The position numbers and the translations under genes were made by a program. Under the pieces are notes generated by a model. That model was not told where the DNA came from, did no database searches, and saw nothing but the letters and a program-made list of their open reading frames with translations. Shown one piece after another: positions 28,965 to 37,460 of a DNA stretch of 64,000 nucleotides. Every line of letters starts with the position of its first letter. Positions within the stretch are counted from its first letter, which is position 1. Source of the stretch: Chromohalobacter moromii (GTDB lineage: Bacteria; Pseudomonadota; Gammaproteobacteria; Pseudomonadales; Halomonadaceae); NCBI RefSeq assembly GCF_023091865.1, contig NZ_JAHXDI010000001.1:372001-436000 (forward strand), written 5' to 3'.

Positions 28965-29816
28965 ATGATCGCCGTTATTTCCTATCAGTTTCGGCGCTTA
29001 GTGCGTGGCGCGGGCATTTCCTTAATCTTCGCCGTGGTGGGGTCCGGGCTATGGTACTGGCAGGAGCGCGAGGTTCGCGACCGGCTTAGCTGGATGGGGG
29101 TTCCCGAGTGGCAAACCACCAGTTGGCAGGGATTCAATCGGGTGCTGCGCAGTCACGCTTTCCTGGTGGGATGGTCGGATATTCGGGTCAGCCCTTTATG
29201 GGTCAGTTATGCGCTCCACGAAACGCCCGATGCGCCGATCGGTGATCGCCCGCATGGTTTTGCGCAGGACTGGCGCTCGTTGTGGCCGGTCATCTCGGAT
29301 CAGTACACGCATAGCGGCTACGACCGTGGTCATCTGGCCCCTAACTATGCCATCGCCCGAGTGCACGGGCGTGCGGCTCAGCTCGACACCTTCCAGATGA
29401 CGAATATCACGCCGCAGCGCCCCGATTTGAACCGGCGCGTGTGGCAACGTCTCGAAGAAGTCGTGATGGACGATTTCCTGCCGCGCTTCGAGCAGCTCCG
29501 AGTGGTCACCGGTCCGGTCTTCGATGAGCACTTCATGCATCGTGTGGGATTCACACAGGTGCCGTCGGCGTTTTACAAAATCATCGTGGTGCCTGGCGAG
29601 CATCCGCGAGCGCTAGCGTTTCTGATTCCACAGACAGTGCGTGGTGACGAGCCGCTCGACCGCTTTCTGGTCAGTATCGACGAACTCGAGGCAAGAACCC
29701 GACTCGATTTCTTCCCGCGCCTGCCGGAAGACGTCGAAACGCCCTTGGAAGCCAATATCGAGACAAAGGGGTGGGCATTGCAGCGCGTCGCGCGTCGGCC
29801 CGGGCGTTACCAATAG
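28965..29816 (+). CDS. Membrane-anchored DNA/RNA non-specific endonuclease (NUC1 family)
   Basis: 283 residues. An N-terminal helix (about 15-32, 'GAGISLIFAVVGSGLWYW') preceded by a basic residue pair probably anchors the enzyme in the inner membrane facing the periplasm. The rest is a beta-beta-alpha-Me nuclease with the family motif D120-R-G-H123 (YDRGHLAPNYA), where H123 is the general base, and the metal-binding asparagine in 'QMTNITPQ'. Relatives include Serratia nuclease and EndoG. A role in nutrient scavenging or defence against incoming DNA is possible. It is convergent with the tRNA-Leu array to the right. Confidence 0.9.
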   Translation: MIAVISYQFRRLVRGAGISLIFAVVGSGLWYWQEREVRDRLSWMGVPEWQTTSWQGFNRVLRSHAFLVGWSDIRVSPLWVSYALHETPDAPIGDRPHGFAQDWRSLWPVISDQYTHSGYDRGHLAPNYAIARVHGRAAQLDTFQMTNITPQRPDLNRRVWQRLEEVVMDDFLPRFEQLRVVTGPVFDEHFMHRVGFTQVPSAFYKIIVVPGEHPRALAFLIPQTVRGDEPLDRFLVSIDELEARTRLDFFPRLPEDVETPLEANIETKGWALQRVARRPGRYQ

Positions 29817-29871
29817 AATAATGGGGCTTACAGAGAGGGAGCTTTTAAACTTCGCAAAGCAGCATGCACGG

Positions 29872-29958
29872 TGGTGCCCAGGAGAGGACTTGAACCTCCA
29901 CGTCCATACGGACACTAGCACCTGAAGCTAGCGCGTCTACCAATTCCGCCACCTGGGC
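29872..29958 (-). tRNA. tRNA-Leu(CAG), copy A
   Basis: 87 bases with encoded CCA on the minus strand. Acceptor stem GCCCAGG/CCTGGGC, anticodon CAG in loop TTCAGGT, and a long variable arm as expected for Leu. Confidence 0.96.
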
Positions 29959-29987
29959 GCGTCATGCACTTCACTAATGTTTTTTGA

Positions 29988-30074
29988 TGGTGCCCGGAAG
30001 AGGACTTGAACCTCCACGTCCATACGGACACTAGCACCTGAAGCTAGCGCGTCTACCAATTCCGCCATCCGGGC
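29988..30074 (-). tRNA. tRNA-Leu(CAG), copy B with altered acceptor stem
   Basis: Same as copy A in the internal arms, but the acceptor stem is GCCCGGA/TCCGGGC; the changed positions remain paired, so the molecule should fold and be functional. Confidence 0.95.
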
Positions 30075-30105
30075 GTTGCCCTGCATCAATCTAGCGGAAG
30101 ATCGA

Positions 30106-30192
30106 TGGTGCCCAGGAGAGGACTTGAACCTCCACGTCCATACGGACACTAGCACCTGAAGCTAGCGCGTCTACCAATTCCGCCACCTGGGC
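30106..30192 (-). tRNA. tRNA-Leu(CAG), copy C (promoter-proximal)
   Basis: 87 bases, identical to copy A. It is the first of the three in transcription order, 12 bases after the -10 box on the minus strand. Confidence 0.96.
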
Positions 30193-30204
30193 AAGGCGCG
30201 ATGT

Positions 30205-30232
30205 ATAATACCCATTTTGAGCGTGATTGCAA
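30205..30232 (-). promoter_or_regulatory. Promoter of the tRNA-Leu array
   Basis: On the minus strand TTGCAA (30227-30232) and TATTAT (30205-30210) are 16 bases apart and followed by a GC-rich discriminator (GCGCC) before the first tRNA. Confidence 0.65.
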
Positions 30233-30395
30233 GCCACGAAACCATGCTTCATGCCTTGTTTCGTGGCAGGCAGTAAGCCGCCATGGTTGGGTCGACTGGC
30301 TGTGCCCGCTATACTGGCAAAATGATTGAATTTCATAACAACGCCATCGGCGCTCGACGTTTACTTGCCACATCGCCTGTAAGGAAGTCATTACC

Positions 30396-32810
30396 ATGAA
30401 TCATTGGAAACTCAGTGACGATCCGCATGCGGAACGTGAAGCGAGTAAATACGATAATCCAGTCCCCAGCCGCGAATACTTGTTCGCCCGGCTGGAAGAA
30501 TACGGTAAGCCCATCACACCCGAAGACCTCAGTCGCATGCTGGCGGTGGACGACGAAGAGCGCCTGGAAGGCGTGCGTCGGCGACTTGCCGCGATGGAGC
30601 GTGAAGGTCAGATACTGCGCAATCGGCGCGGGGCCTTCGCGCTGATCGATAAGCTCGACCTCATCAAGGGGCGGGTGCAAGGCCATCGTGATGGCATGGG
30701 CTTCTTGATCCGCGAAGATGGCAAGAAACCCGACCTGGTCATGCCACCACGTCAAATGCGGCGTGTCTTCGACGGCGACCAGGTGCTGGTGCGTGTCAGC
30801 GGCCGCGATCGGCGCGGCCGCGACGAAGCGACCATCGTCGAAGTCATCGCCCGCAACACACAGTCACTGGTGGGTATCTATCGCCAGAATACCGCCGAAT
30901 TCGGCGTGCTGATTCCTGAGAAATCGCGCATCGCCCAAGAAGTCATCATTCCGCATAGCGTCAGCGGCGGCGCGCGTGATGGACAGATCGTCTCGGCCCG
31001 TATTACTCAGCAGCCGGCGACGCGCGTACAGCCAGTGGGCGAGGTCACGGAAGTGCTCGGTGAGCGCATGGATCCTGGGATGGAAATCGACATTGCCATC
31101 CGTAGTTACGAGATTCCCGCCGAGTTTCCGCCCGACGTGCATGCCGAGATCGCGGACATGTCCGCGTCCGTGGACGAGGCCGACAAGCAGCATCGCATCG
31201 ACTTGCGTGATGTGCCGTTGGTGACCATCGATGACGAGTCCGCCAAGGACTTCGACGATGCCGTCTGTGCATGGAAGACCAAGTCCGGTAGCTGGAAGCT
31301 GTTGGTAGCGATCGCCGACGTGTCGCACTATGTGCGCCCGGGCAGTGCGCTGGATCAGGAAGCGATCACGCGCGGCACCTCGGTCTACTTCCCCGGCCAG
31401 GTCGTGCCGATGCTGCCGGAGTTGCTCTCGAACGGGCTGTGCTCGCTCAATCCCGAGGTCGACCGCCTGGCGCTGGTCTGCGAGATGAACATTTCGCCGA
31501 ACGGCGCGATCAGCCGCTATCGTTTCTACGAAGCGGTCTTCCAGTCCCATGCGCGCCTGACCTACAACAAGGTTGCCTCGATCCTCGATGACGAAGGCCC
31601 CGAAGGCGATGCACTGCGCGAGCAATATCGCGACCTCGTGCCGTCGCTCAAGAACCTCAAGAGCCTCTATACCATCCTGAGGGAAGCCCGCGAGGCACGC
31701 GGCGCCATCGATTTCGAGACGACCGAGACGGAGATCGTCTTCAACGACGCGCGCAAGATCGAGAAGATCGTGCCGCGTTCGCGCAACGATGCGCACAAGA
31801 TCATCGAAGAATGCATGCTGGCCGCTAACGTGGCAACGGCACGCTTTCTCGACAAGCATGACCTGCCGGCGCTATACCGCATCCACGAGAAGCCCTCGCC
31901 GGAACGCCTGGATAAGTTGCGTCTGTTCCTCAACGAGCTGGGGTTGTCTCTGGGCGGAGGCGACGATCCCTCGCCGCAGGACTATCGAGACCTCGCCGAG
32001 ACAATCAAGGGGCGACCCGACGCTGACGTCATCCAGACGGTGATGCTGCGTTCGATGAGTCGCGCGGTCTACTCGCCGCAGAACGATGGCCACTTCGGTC
32101 TGGCGTATCCTGCCTATGCGCACTTCACTTCGCCGATTCGGCGCTACCCGGACCTGCTCGTGCATCGCGCCATTCGCTCGGTGATTCGCGGGCCGCGGCA
32201 GACCAATACGGTGCTGCGTGCCGAAGGTGCGCCGGTAGAGCCGCCTAGCAAATGGGCACCGTATAGTTTCGAGCAAATGCTCGAGCTCGGTGAGCATTGT
32301 TCGATGACCGAGCGTCGTGCCGACGATGCCACGCGTGACGTGGAAGACTGGCTGAAGTGCGAATTCATGTCTGACAAGCTCGGTGAAATCTTCGAGGGCA
32401 CCATCGCCTCGGTGACGCAGTTTGGCGTTTTCGTGCGTCTGGACGACGTCTATGTCGAGGGGTTGGTCCACGTGACCTCGCTGCCGTCCGATTATTATCA
32501 CTACGAGGCCGAGAAGCATCGTCTCAAGGGTGAGCGTAGCGGCATGTCCTATCGGCTGGGCGATGGCGTCACCGTGCAGGTGGCACGTGTCGACCTGGAT
32601 GATCGCAAGATCGACTTCGAGCTGGCCGACGAGAAGCCACGTCCGCAGAATCCCGCCCGGCGCAAGAAGTCCACTACCGGTGGTGCTTCGGCACGTGGCA
32701 AGCAAGATGCAGGGCAAACCGGCAACGCGACGAAGAAGGAGCGTGACGGCAACAAGCCGCGTCGACGTTCGCGAGGCGGCAAGGGTGGCGGCAAAGGTGA
32801 CAAGCGTTGA
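30396..32810 (+). CDS. rnr: Ribonuclease R
   Basis: A processive 3'-5' exoribonuclease degrading structured RNA and acting in mRNA and rRNA quality control. 804 residues, near the usual length (E. coli 813). Order: N-terminal helix-turn-helix-like domain (about 20-85), two cold-shock domains, the RNB catalytic domain with the metal-binding aspartates D279, D285, D287 and D288 (TIDDESAKDFDDAV), an S1 domain (about 660-745, 'GTIASVTQFGVFVRL'), and a Lys/Arg/Gly-rich C-terminal tail that helps unwinding. The start ATG follows AAGGAAGTC. rlmB comes 31 bases after, as in many gammaproteobacteria where the two are cotranscribed. Confidence 0.96.
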   Translation: MNHWKLSDDPHAEREASKYDNPVPSREYLFARLEEYGKPITPEDLSRMLAVDDEERLEGVRRRLAAMEREGQILRNRRGAFALIDKLDLIKGRVQGHRDGMGFLIREDGKKPDLVMPPRQMRRVFDGDQVLVRVSGRDRRGRDEATIVEVIARNTQSLVGIYRQNTAEFGVLIPEKSRIAQEVIIPHSVSGGARDGQIVSARITQQPATRVQPVGEVTEVLGERMDPGMEIDIAIRSYEIPAEFPPDVHAEIADMSASVDEADKQHRIDLRDVPLVTIDDESAKDFDDAVCAWKTKSGSWKLLVAIADVSHYVRPGSALDQEAITRGTSVYFPGQVVPMLPELLSNGLCSLNPEVDRLALVCEMNISPNGAISRYRFYEAVFQSHARLTYNKVASILDDEGPEGDALREQYRDLVPSLKNLKSLYTILREAREARGAIDFETTETEIVFNDARKIEKIVPRSRNDAHKIIEECMLAANVATARFLDKHDLPALYRIHEKPSPERLDKLRLFLNELGLSLGGGDDPSPQDYRDLAETIKGRPDADVIQTVMLRSMSRAVYSPQNDGHFGLAYPAYAHFTSPIRRYPDLLVHRAIRSVIRGPRQTNTVLRAEGAPVEPPSKWAPYSFEQMLELGEHCSMTERRADDATRDVEDWLKCEFMSDKLGEIFEGTIASVTQFGVFVRLDDVYVEGLVHVTSLPSDYYHYEAEKHRLKGERSGMSYRLGDGVTVQVARVDLDDRKIDFELADEKPRPQNPARRKKSTTGGASARGKQDAGQTGNATKKERDGNKPRRRSRGGKGGGKGDKR

Positions 32811-32841
32811 ATAAGCGCCATGGAACGGGGAGTGGAGCATC

Positions 32842-33627
32842 ATGAGCGCTAAACCTTCCCGGGCGCGTGTCTCGACGCCCGAAGGCTTGGACGCCGTATA
32901 TGGCGTGCACGCCGTGCGTGCATTGTTCGAGCGCGGCCAGCCGCCACGCGAGCTCTGGTTGCAGGAAGGGCGTGCCGAAGCACGCCTGGACAGCCTTTTG
33001 GAGAGCGCCCGTCAGGCTGGCATCAAATGCGTTGGCGTCGCCCGCGAAACGCTAGATGGCGTGGCAAAAGGCGCCGTGCACCAGGGCGTGATCGCTTTCG
33101 CGCCACCGCTGAAGGCCGAGAGCGAGGAGGCGCTTTGGTTTCGTCTCGGCGCTTGGCAGCAGCCGTCTCCGCCGTTGCTATTGATCCTCGATGGGGTGAC
33201 CGATCCGCATAACTTCGGTGCCTGCCTGCGAAGCGCTGACGCGGCAGGTGCGCACGGTGTCATCGTGCCCAAGGATAAGGCTGCGCCCCTCAACGCCACG
33301 GTACGCAAGGTGGCTTGCGGCGCTGCCGACGTCACGCCCGTCTATCAGGTCACCAACTTATCGAGGGCGATGGCGCGCCTCAAGACGCATGGGGTATGGA
33401 TCGTCGGTACCGCGGGCGAGTCGGCTCAGAGCCTTTACGAGGTCGACTTGATGGGGGCTGTGGCCATCGTCATGGGCGCCGAAGGTAAAGGCATGCGCCG
33501 GCTGACGCGAGAGGGCTGCGATCTACTCGCCAAACTGCCCATGACGGGTAGTGTGTCGAGCCTCAATGTCTCGGTTGCCACGGGCGTGTGTCTGTTCGAA
33601 GCCGTGCGCCAACGCCATGTCTCTTGA
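32842..33627 (+). CDS. rlmB: 23S rRNA (Gm2251) 2'-O-methyltransferase RlmB
   Basis: A SPOUT-class (SpoU) methyltransferase that modifies G2251 in the P loop of 23S rRNA. 261 residues: N-terminal L30e-like substrate domain (about 15-100, 'VYGVHAVRALFERG') and the knotted SAM-binding domain with motif 1 'DGVTDPHNFGACLRSADAAG', motif 2 'VAIVMGAEGKGM' and motif 3 'SLNVSVATGVCLFE'. The ATG follows GGAGTGGAG. It directly follows rnr in the same direction and is followed after 175 bases by rpsF, which has its own promoter. Confidence 0.95.
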   Translation: MSAKPSRARVSTPEGLDAVYGVHAVRALFERGQPPRELWLQEGRAEARLDSLLESARQAGIKCVGVARETLDGVAKGAVHQGVIAFAPPLKAESEEALWFRLGAWQQPSPPLLLILDGVTDPHNFGACLRSADAAGAHGVIVPKDKAAPLNATVRKVACGAADVTPVYQVTNLSRAMARLKTHGVWIVGTAGESAQSLYEVDLMGAVAIVMGAEGKGMRRLTREGCDLLAKLPMTGSVSSLNVSVATGVCLFEAVRQRHVS

Positions 33628-33648
33628 TGCTCGGTCGGGCGAGACAAG

Positions 33649-33677
33649 TTGCAAGCACGCGGGGTGATCACTACAAT
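33649..33677 (+). promoter_or_regulatory. Promoter of the rpsF ribosomal-protein unit
   Basis: TTGCAA and TACAAT lie exactly 17 bases apart, giving a near-consensus sigma-70 promoter about 125 bases upstream of rpsF. The long leader that results would contain the hairpin at 33745-33770. Confidence 0.65.
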
Positions 33678-33744
33678 TGGTCGGCTTTCCGGGCATCGTT
33701 TCGCGTGTCTGGAAACATAGAGACTTTCTCTCCTTGCTTCTCGC

Positions 33745-33770
33745 GGCCCTGTACTGGGTACTGACGGGCC
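33745..33770 (+). promoter_or_regulatory. Leader hairpin upstream of rpsF
   Basis: GGCCC pairs with GGGCC and an inner GTAC pairs with GTAC around a three-base loop, with an asymmetric bulge (T opposite TGAC). It lies 33 bases before the rpsF start. rpsF leaders in many bacteria contain an S6:S18-binding hairpin for autoregulation; this structure is in the right place but lacks the usual CCG bulge, so the assignment is tentative. Confidence 0.35.
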
Positions 33771-33802
33771 TCGTGGAAGCTGTCAAACCGTAAGGAGCTA
33801 TC

Positions 33803-34219
33803 ATGCGTCATTACGAAATCGTGTTCATGGTCCACCCGGATCAGAGCGAGCAGGTGCCGGCCATGGTCGAGCGCTATACCGGGCTCGTTACCGAAAACGG
33901 CGGCACTGTGCATCGTCTGGAAGATTGGGGGCGTCGTCATCTGGCCTACCCGATCAACAAGATCCACAAGGCCCACTATGTACTGATGAACATCGAGTGC
34001 AGCGGCGAAACTCTCGACGAAATCGAGAATATCTTCCGCTTCAACGATGCCATCATTCGTAGCTTGGTGGTGCGTTGCAAAGAGGCGATCACCGAAGCGT
34101 CTCCGATGATGAAGCCGGCCGAAGAAAAGCCGCGTCGTCGTGAAGAGAAAAGCGAGCGTCCGAATGCTGAGCGTTCCGAGACGAACGCTGATGCAGACGC
34201 CGAAGCTGAAGCCAACTGA
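33803..34219 (+). CDS. rpsF: 30S ribosomal protein S6
   Basis: Binds the central domain of 16S rRNA as a heterodimer with S18. 138 residues: the conserved S6 ferredoxin-like fold (about 1-95, beginning [17 protein letters not shown] and including '[16 protein letters not shown]') followed by a long charged tail (about 100-138) of Glu, Arg and Ala, consistent with the variable acidic tail of gammaproteobacterial S6, which in E. coli is extended further by RimK. AAGGAG precedes the ATG. rpsR follows after 23 bases. Confidence 0.97.
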   Translation: MRHYEIVFMVHPDQSEQVPAMVERYTGLVTENGGTVHRLEDWGRRHLAYPINKIHKAHYVLMNIECSGETLDEIENIFRFNDAIIRSLVVRCKEAITEASPMMKPAEEKPRRREEKSERPNAERSETNADADAEAEAN

Positions 34220-34242
34220 TTCGTACCTCTGGAGGATAAACC

Positions 34243-34470
34243 ATGGCACGCTTTTTCCGTCGCCGTAAGTTTTGCCGCTTCACCGCCGAAGGCGTGAAGT
34301 ACATCGATTACAAGGACCTTGATACTCTCAAGTCCTATATCACTGAAACCGGTAAGATCGTACCCAGCCGCATTACCGGCACCAAGGCTCGTTATCAGCG
34401 TCAGCTGTCCACGGCCATCAAGCGCGCTCGTTATCTGGCGCTGCTGCCCTATACCGACAGCCACCAGTAA
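34243..34470 (+). CDS. rpsR: 30S ribosomal protein S18
   Basis: 75 residues with the S18 signature '[16 protein letters not shown]' and '[19 protein letters not shown]'. It binds S6 and 16S rRNA. GGAGG precedes the ATG. It lies between rpsF and the membrane-protein gene, with gaps of 23 and 18 bases, so cotranscription is expected. Confidence 0.97.
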   Translation: MARFFRRRKFCRFTAEGVKYIDYKDLDTLKSYITETGKIVPSRITGTKARYQRQLSTAIKRARYLALLPYTDSHQ

Positions 34471-34488
34471 AACAAGGCGACTGGCGCG

Positions 34489-35340
34489 ATGCAGGCACTG
34501 GCCCGTTGGGTGATGCGCGGTACGCCACAGGCGGCGATGGTCGCGCTGATTGCGGCGTTGATTCCCTGGCTGTTTTGGCTGAGTGCCGCCGTCGCCGCGT
34601 TGGTAACGTTACGCCGCGGCCTGGGCCCTGGCCTGCCCGTATTGATTGCCGCCGCACTGCCGGCTGGCTGGTGGTGGGTGCAGGGAGACGCCGTTCCGCT
34701 TGCCAGCGTTTTGCTGGTGACGCTGATGGCGACCATACTGCGCGCTCGGATGCGTTGGGGCGAGACCCTGATTGCCGGCATGTTGGTTTGTGTGGTGCTG
34801 GTGCAGCTCGGGATCTTCCTGCCTCCGGGTGGGGCGGGCCCACTGCTCGATCAGGTACGCCAGAATTCGGCGGACGTCGACGCCATGCTCACCGAGTTGA
34901 GTGCCCAAGGTGTCTCCAGCGAACAACTGGCGGGCATGTTGATCGGCGGCATTACAGGGTTAGTGGTCCTGCTTGCGGCAGTCGCTTGTTTGGCACTAGC
35001 GCGTAGCTGGCAAGCCGGGTTGTATAATCCCGGTGGATTTCGCGACGAGTTCCATGCGCTGCGCTTGAACACCAAGGAGCTTTTGCTGCTGGTGAGCGTT
35101 GGGGTATTGGGCGTGCTGGTATCCATGCCAATGGCGACGATGCTGGCGTGGATTCCCCTGCTCGTGGCGGGCATTGCGCTGGTGCATGGTTGGATTGGAT
35201 TGAAGGGGATGAGCGGGTTCTGGTTGGTCGGCTTTTACGCATTGCTGCTGACGACCTGGCCCACGATTCTGGTTGTGCTGTTGCTGGCCGTTGTCGATAC
35301 TTTCGCGGATTTCCGCGCACGCTTGGCCGGCAACCACTGA
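34489..35340 (+). CDS. DUF2232-like membrane protein within the ribosomal-protein unit
   Basis: 283 residues with about eight hydrophobic segments, N-terminus inside, and a polar loop at about 120-145 ('QNSADVDAMLTELSAQGVSSEQ'). The pattern resembles the DUF2232/YybS group of integral membrane proteins. A gene of this kind sits between rpsR and rplI in Pseudomonas as well, so the arrangement is conserved, but no function is known. It may be an energy-coupling-like or cell-envelope protein. The start has little Shine-Dalgarno sequence, which together with the short gap suggests translation coupled to rpsR. Confidence 0.82.
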   Translation: MQALARWVMRGTPQAAMVALIAALIPWLFWLSAAVAALVTLRRGLGPGLPVLIAAALPAGWWWVQGDAVPLASVLLVTLMATILRARMRWGETLIAGMLVCVVLVQLGIFLPPGGAGPLLDQVRQNSADVDAMLTELSAQGVSSEQLAGMLIGGITGLVVLLAAVACLALARSWQAGLYNPGGFRDEFHALRLNTKELLLLVSVGVLGVLVSMPMATMLAWIPLLVAGIALVHGWIGLKGMSGFWLVGFYALLLTTWPTILVVLLLAVVDTFADFRARLAGNH

Positions 35341-35355
35341 TGAGAGGTTAACGAG

Positions 35356-35802
35356 ATGGACGTCATTCTGCTCGATAAGATTGGCAAGCTGGGTAACTTG
35401 GGTGACCAAGTCGCTGTCAAGGCCGGTTACGGTCGTAACTACTTGGTGCCTTACGGCCTGGCCGTGCCGGCTACCAAGGAAAACGTTGCCGCTTTTGAAG
35501 CGCAACGTGCCGAGCTCGAAGCACAAGCCGCAGAGCGTAAGTCCGAAGCCGAAGCGCGTGCTGAACAGCTGGCTGAAATCGAGCTGTCGTTGGTCGCCAA
35601 GGCGGGTGATGAAGGCAAGCTGTTCGGTTCCATCGGCCCGCGCGATCTGGCCGATGCACTGACGCAGGCGGGGCTTGATGTAGTCAAGAGCGAAGTGCGC
35701 ATGCCGGAAGGTCCGATTCGCCGGACAGGCGAGTATGACATTACGCTGCAACTGCACGCGGAAGTCGCTACCAGCGTTCGCATCGTGATCGTGGCCGAGT
35801 AA
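35356..35802 (+). CDS. rplI: 50S ribosomal protein L9
   Basis: 148 residues with the L9 N-terminal domain ([19 protein letters not shown], '[16 protein letters not shown]'), the long connecting helix rich in Ala/Glu (about 40-75) and the C-terminal rRNA-binding domain (about 80-148). L9 spans the 50S surface near L1 and affects reading-frame maintenance. GAGGTTAACGAG precedes the ATG. A strong terminator follows, closing the rpsF-rpsR-DUF2232-rplI unit. Confidence 0.97.
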   Translation: MDVILLDKIGKLGNLGDQVAVKAGYGRNYLVPYGLAVPATKENVAAFEAQRAELEAQAAERKSEAEARAEQLAEIELSLVAKAGDEGKLFGSIGPRDLADALTQAGLDVVKSEVRMPEGPIRRTGEYDITLQLHAEVATSVRIVIVAE

Positions 35803-35832
35803 GCGATTACCGCCAGGTGACATGCCGGCATG

Positions 35833-35863
35833 GGGCGCGAAGGGTAACCTTCGCGCCCTTTTT
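35833..35863 (+). terminator. Terminator of the rpsF-rplI unit
   Basis: A perfect 11-bp stem GGGCGCGAAGG/CCTTCGCGCCC with a GTAA (GNRA-type) loop is followed by TTTTT, 31 bases after the rplI stop. Confidence 0.95.
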
Positions 35864-36006
35864 GTGCCATGAGCCAAGGTGTTGGGGTACGTGAGACAGG
35901 GGCCCTGAGGTGCAACGGTATGGCTACCACGGCATCATAGGGGTGGCCGACACGGTGAACGTGTGCACTTCGCCGACCTTCGATATCGACCGGTCAGGAA
36001 ACGAGC

Positions 36007-37395
36007 ATGAGCGAATACGTCGAGCACGACCAGGAAACTGCGGCCCTCAAAGTGCCACCGCACTCGTTGGAAGCCGAGCAATCAGTGCTCGGCGGGCTGA
36101 TGCTGGACAATAGTGCCTGGGATACGGTCTCGGAGCGTCTGACTGCCGACGATTTCTATCGCTACGAACATCGTCTGACCTTCAATGCGATGGCACAGCT
36201 CGCCGAAGCAGGGCATCCGCTCGATGTGGTCACGCTGTCTGAGACGCTGGAAAACCGCGATCAGTTGGAAGGTGTGGGCGGACTGGCTTACTTGGCCGAG
36301 CTGGCGCGCAACACGCCATCGGCGAGTAACATTCGCGCTTATACCGATATCGTGCGCGAACGAGCGACCTTGCGCAAATTGATCCAGGCAGCCAATCAGA
36401 TCGCCGAAGGCGCCTTCGCTCCGCAGGGGCGACCCTCCGACGAGCTGGTCAACGAGGCCGAGCGCCTGGTATTTCAGATCAGCGAGGACCGCCCCAAGAC
36501 CGGTGGGGCGATCGGCATGAGCGACCTGCTCAGCAAGGCCGTCGATCGTATCGACGAGCTTTTCAACATGCAGGGTGAGATGACGGGGCTTTCCTCCGGT
36601 TTTCGAGACCTGGACGAGATGACGTCGGGGCTGCAACCGTCGGACCTGGTGATCATTGCCGGGCGTCCTTCCATGGGTAAGACGACATTCGCCATGAATG
36701 TGGTCGAGCATGCGGTCATCTCCAGTGACAAGCCGGTCGTGGTGTTTTCCATGGAAATGCCCGCCGATGCCTTGATGTTGCGCATGCTGTCCTCGTTGGG
36801 GCGTATCGACCAGACACGCGTGCGGACCGGGCAGTTGGAAGACGAAGACTGGCCGCGCTTGACCTCGGCGGTCAATTTGCTCAAGGACAAGCAACTCTTC
36901 ATCGACGATACGGCGGGGCTTTCACCTAACGAGATGCGCTCACGGACTCGGCGTCTGGCGCGCGAGCACGGTAACATCGGCATGATCATGATCGACTATC
37001 TGCAGCTCATGCAGATCCCCGGCTTTTCCGAGAACCGTACCGGTGAGATTTCCGAAATCTCGCGCTCGCTCAAGGCATTGGCGAAGGAGTTCAACTGTCC
37101 GGTCGTCGCGTTGTCGCAGCTCAACCGCTCGCTTGAGCAGCGACCCAACAAGCGCCCGGTGATGTCGGATCTCCGCGAGTCGGGAGCCATCGAGCAGGAT
37201 GCCGACGTCATCGCCTTCGTCTATCGCGATGAAGTCTATAATCCTGACAATCCCGACAATCATGGCTTGGCCGAATTGATCATCGGCAAGCAGCGTAACG
37301 GGCCGATTGGGACCGTTCATATGGCCTTCATCGGCAAGTACACACGCTTTGAGGACCTCGCTCCCGACAGCTATGGTCAGCATATGGGCGAGTGA
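36007..37395 (+). CDS. dnaB: Replicative DNA helicase DnaB
   Basis: Hexameric 5'-3' helicase that drives chromosome replication and loads primase. 462 residues: N-terminal primase-interacting domain (about 18-120, 'PPHSLEAEQSVLGGLML'), linker, and RecA-like C-terminal domain with Walker A G219-RPSMGKTT-227 and Walker B region 'IGMIMIDYLQLM'; also 'RDLRESGAIEQDAD' near the C-terminus. No intein interrupts the motifs. AGGAAA precedes the ATG. It has its own 140-base upstream region after the rplI terminator. Confidence 0.97.
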   Translation: MSEYVEHDQETAALKVPPHSLEAEQSVLGGLMLDNSAWDTVSERLTADDFYRYEHRLTFNAMAQLAEAGHPLDVVTLSETLENRDQLEGVGGLAYLAELARNTPSASNIRAYTDIVRERATLRKLIQAANQIAEGAFAPQGRPSDELVNEAERLVFQISEDRPKTGGAIGMSDLLSKAVDRIDELFNMQGEMTGLSSGFRDLDEMTSGLQPSDLVIIAGRPSMGKTTFAMNVVEHAVISSDKPVVVFSMEMPADALMLRMLSSLGRIDQTRVRTGQLEDEDWPRLTSAVNLLKDKQLFIDDTAGLSPNEMRSRTRRLAREHGNIGMIMIDYLQLMQIPGFSENRTGEISEISRSLKALAKEFNCPVVALSQLNRSLEQRPNKRPVMSDLRESGAIEQDADVIAFVYRDEVYNPDNPDNHGLAELIIGKQRNGPIGTVHMAFIGKYTRFEDLAPDSYGQHMGE

Positions 37396-37460
37396 TGATG
37401 GCAAGGCAAACATGCCGGTGTTGCCTTATAATGCCGGCTCGCAAGTGAACAGGAGGGGAG

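Noticed and set aside
30864-32843. Two long minus-strand frames (331 and 323 codons) opposite rnr
   Set aside because: They mirror the codon structure of rnr, contain no domain and have no ribosome binding sites.
34996-35877. 293-codon minus-strand frame across the DUF2232-like gene and rplI
   Set aside because: Antisense to ribosomal protein L9 and its neighbour; it also runs into the rplI terminator.
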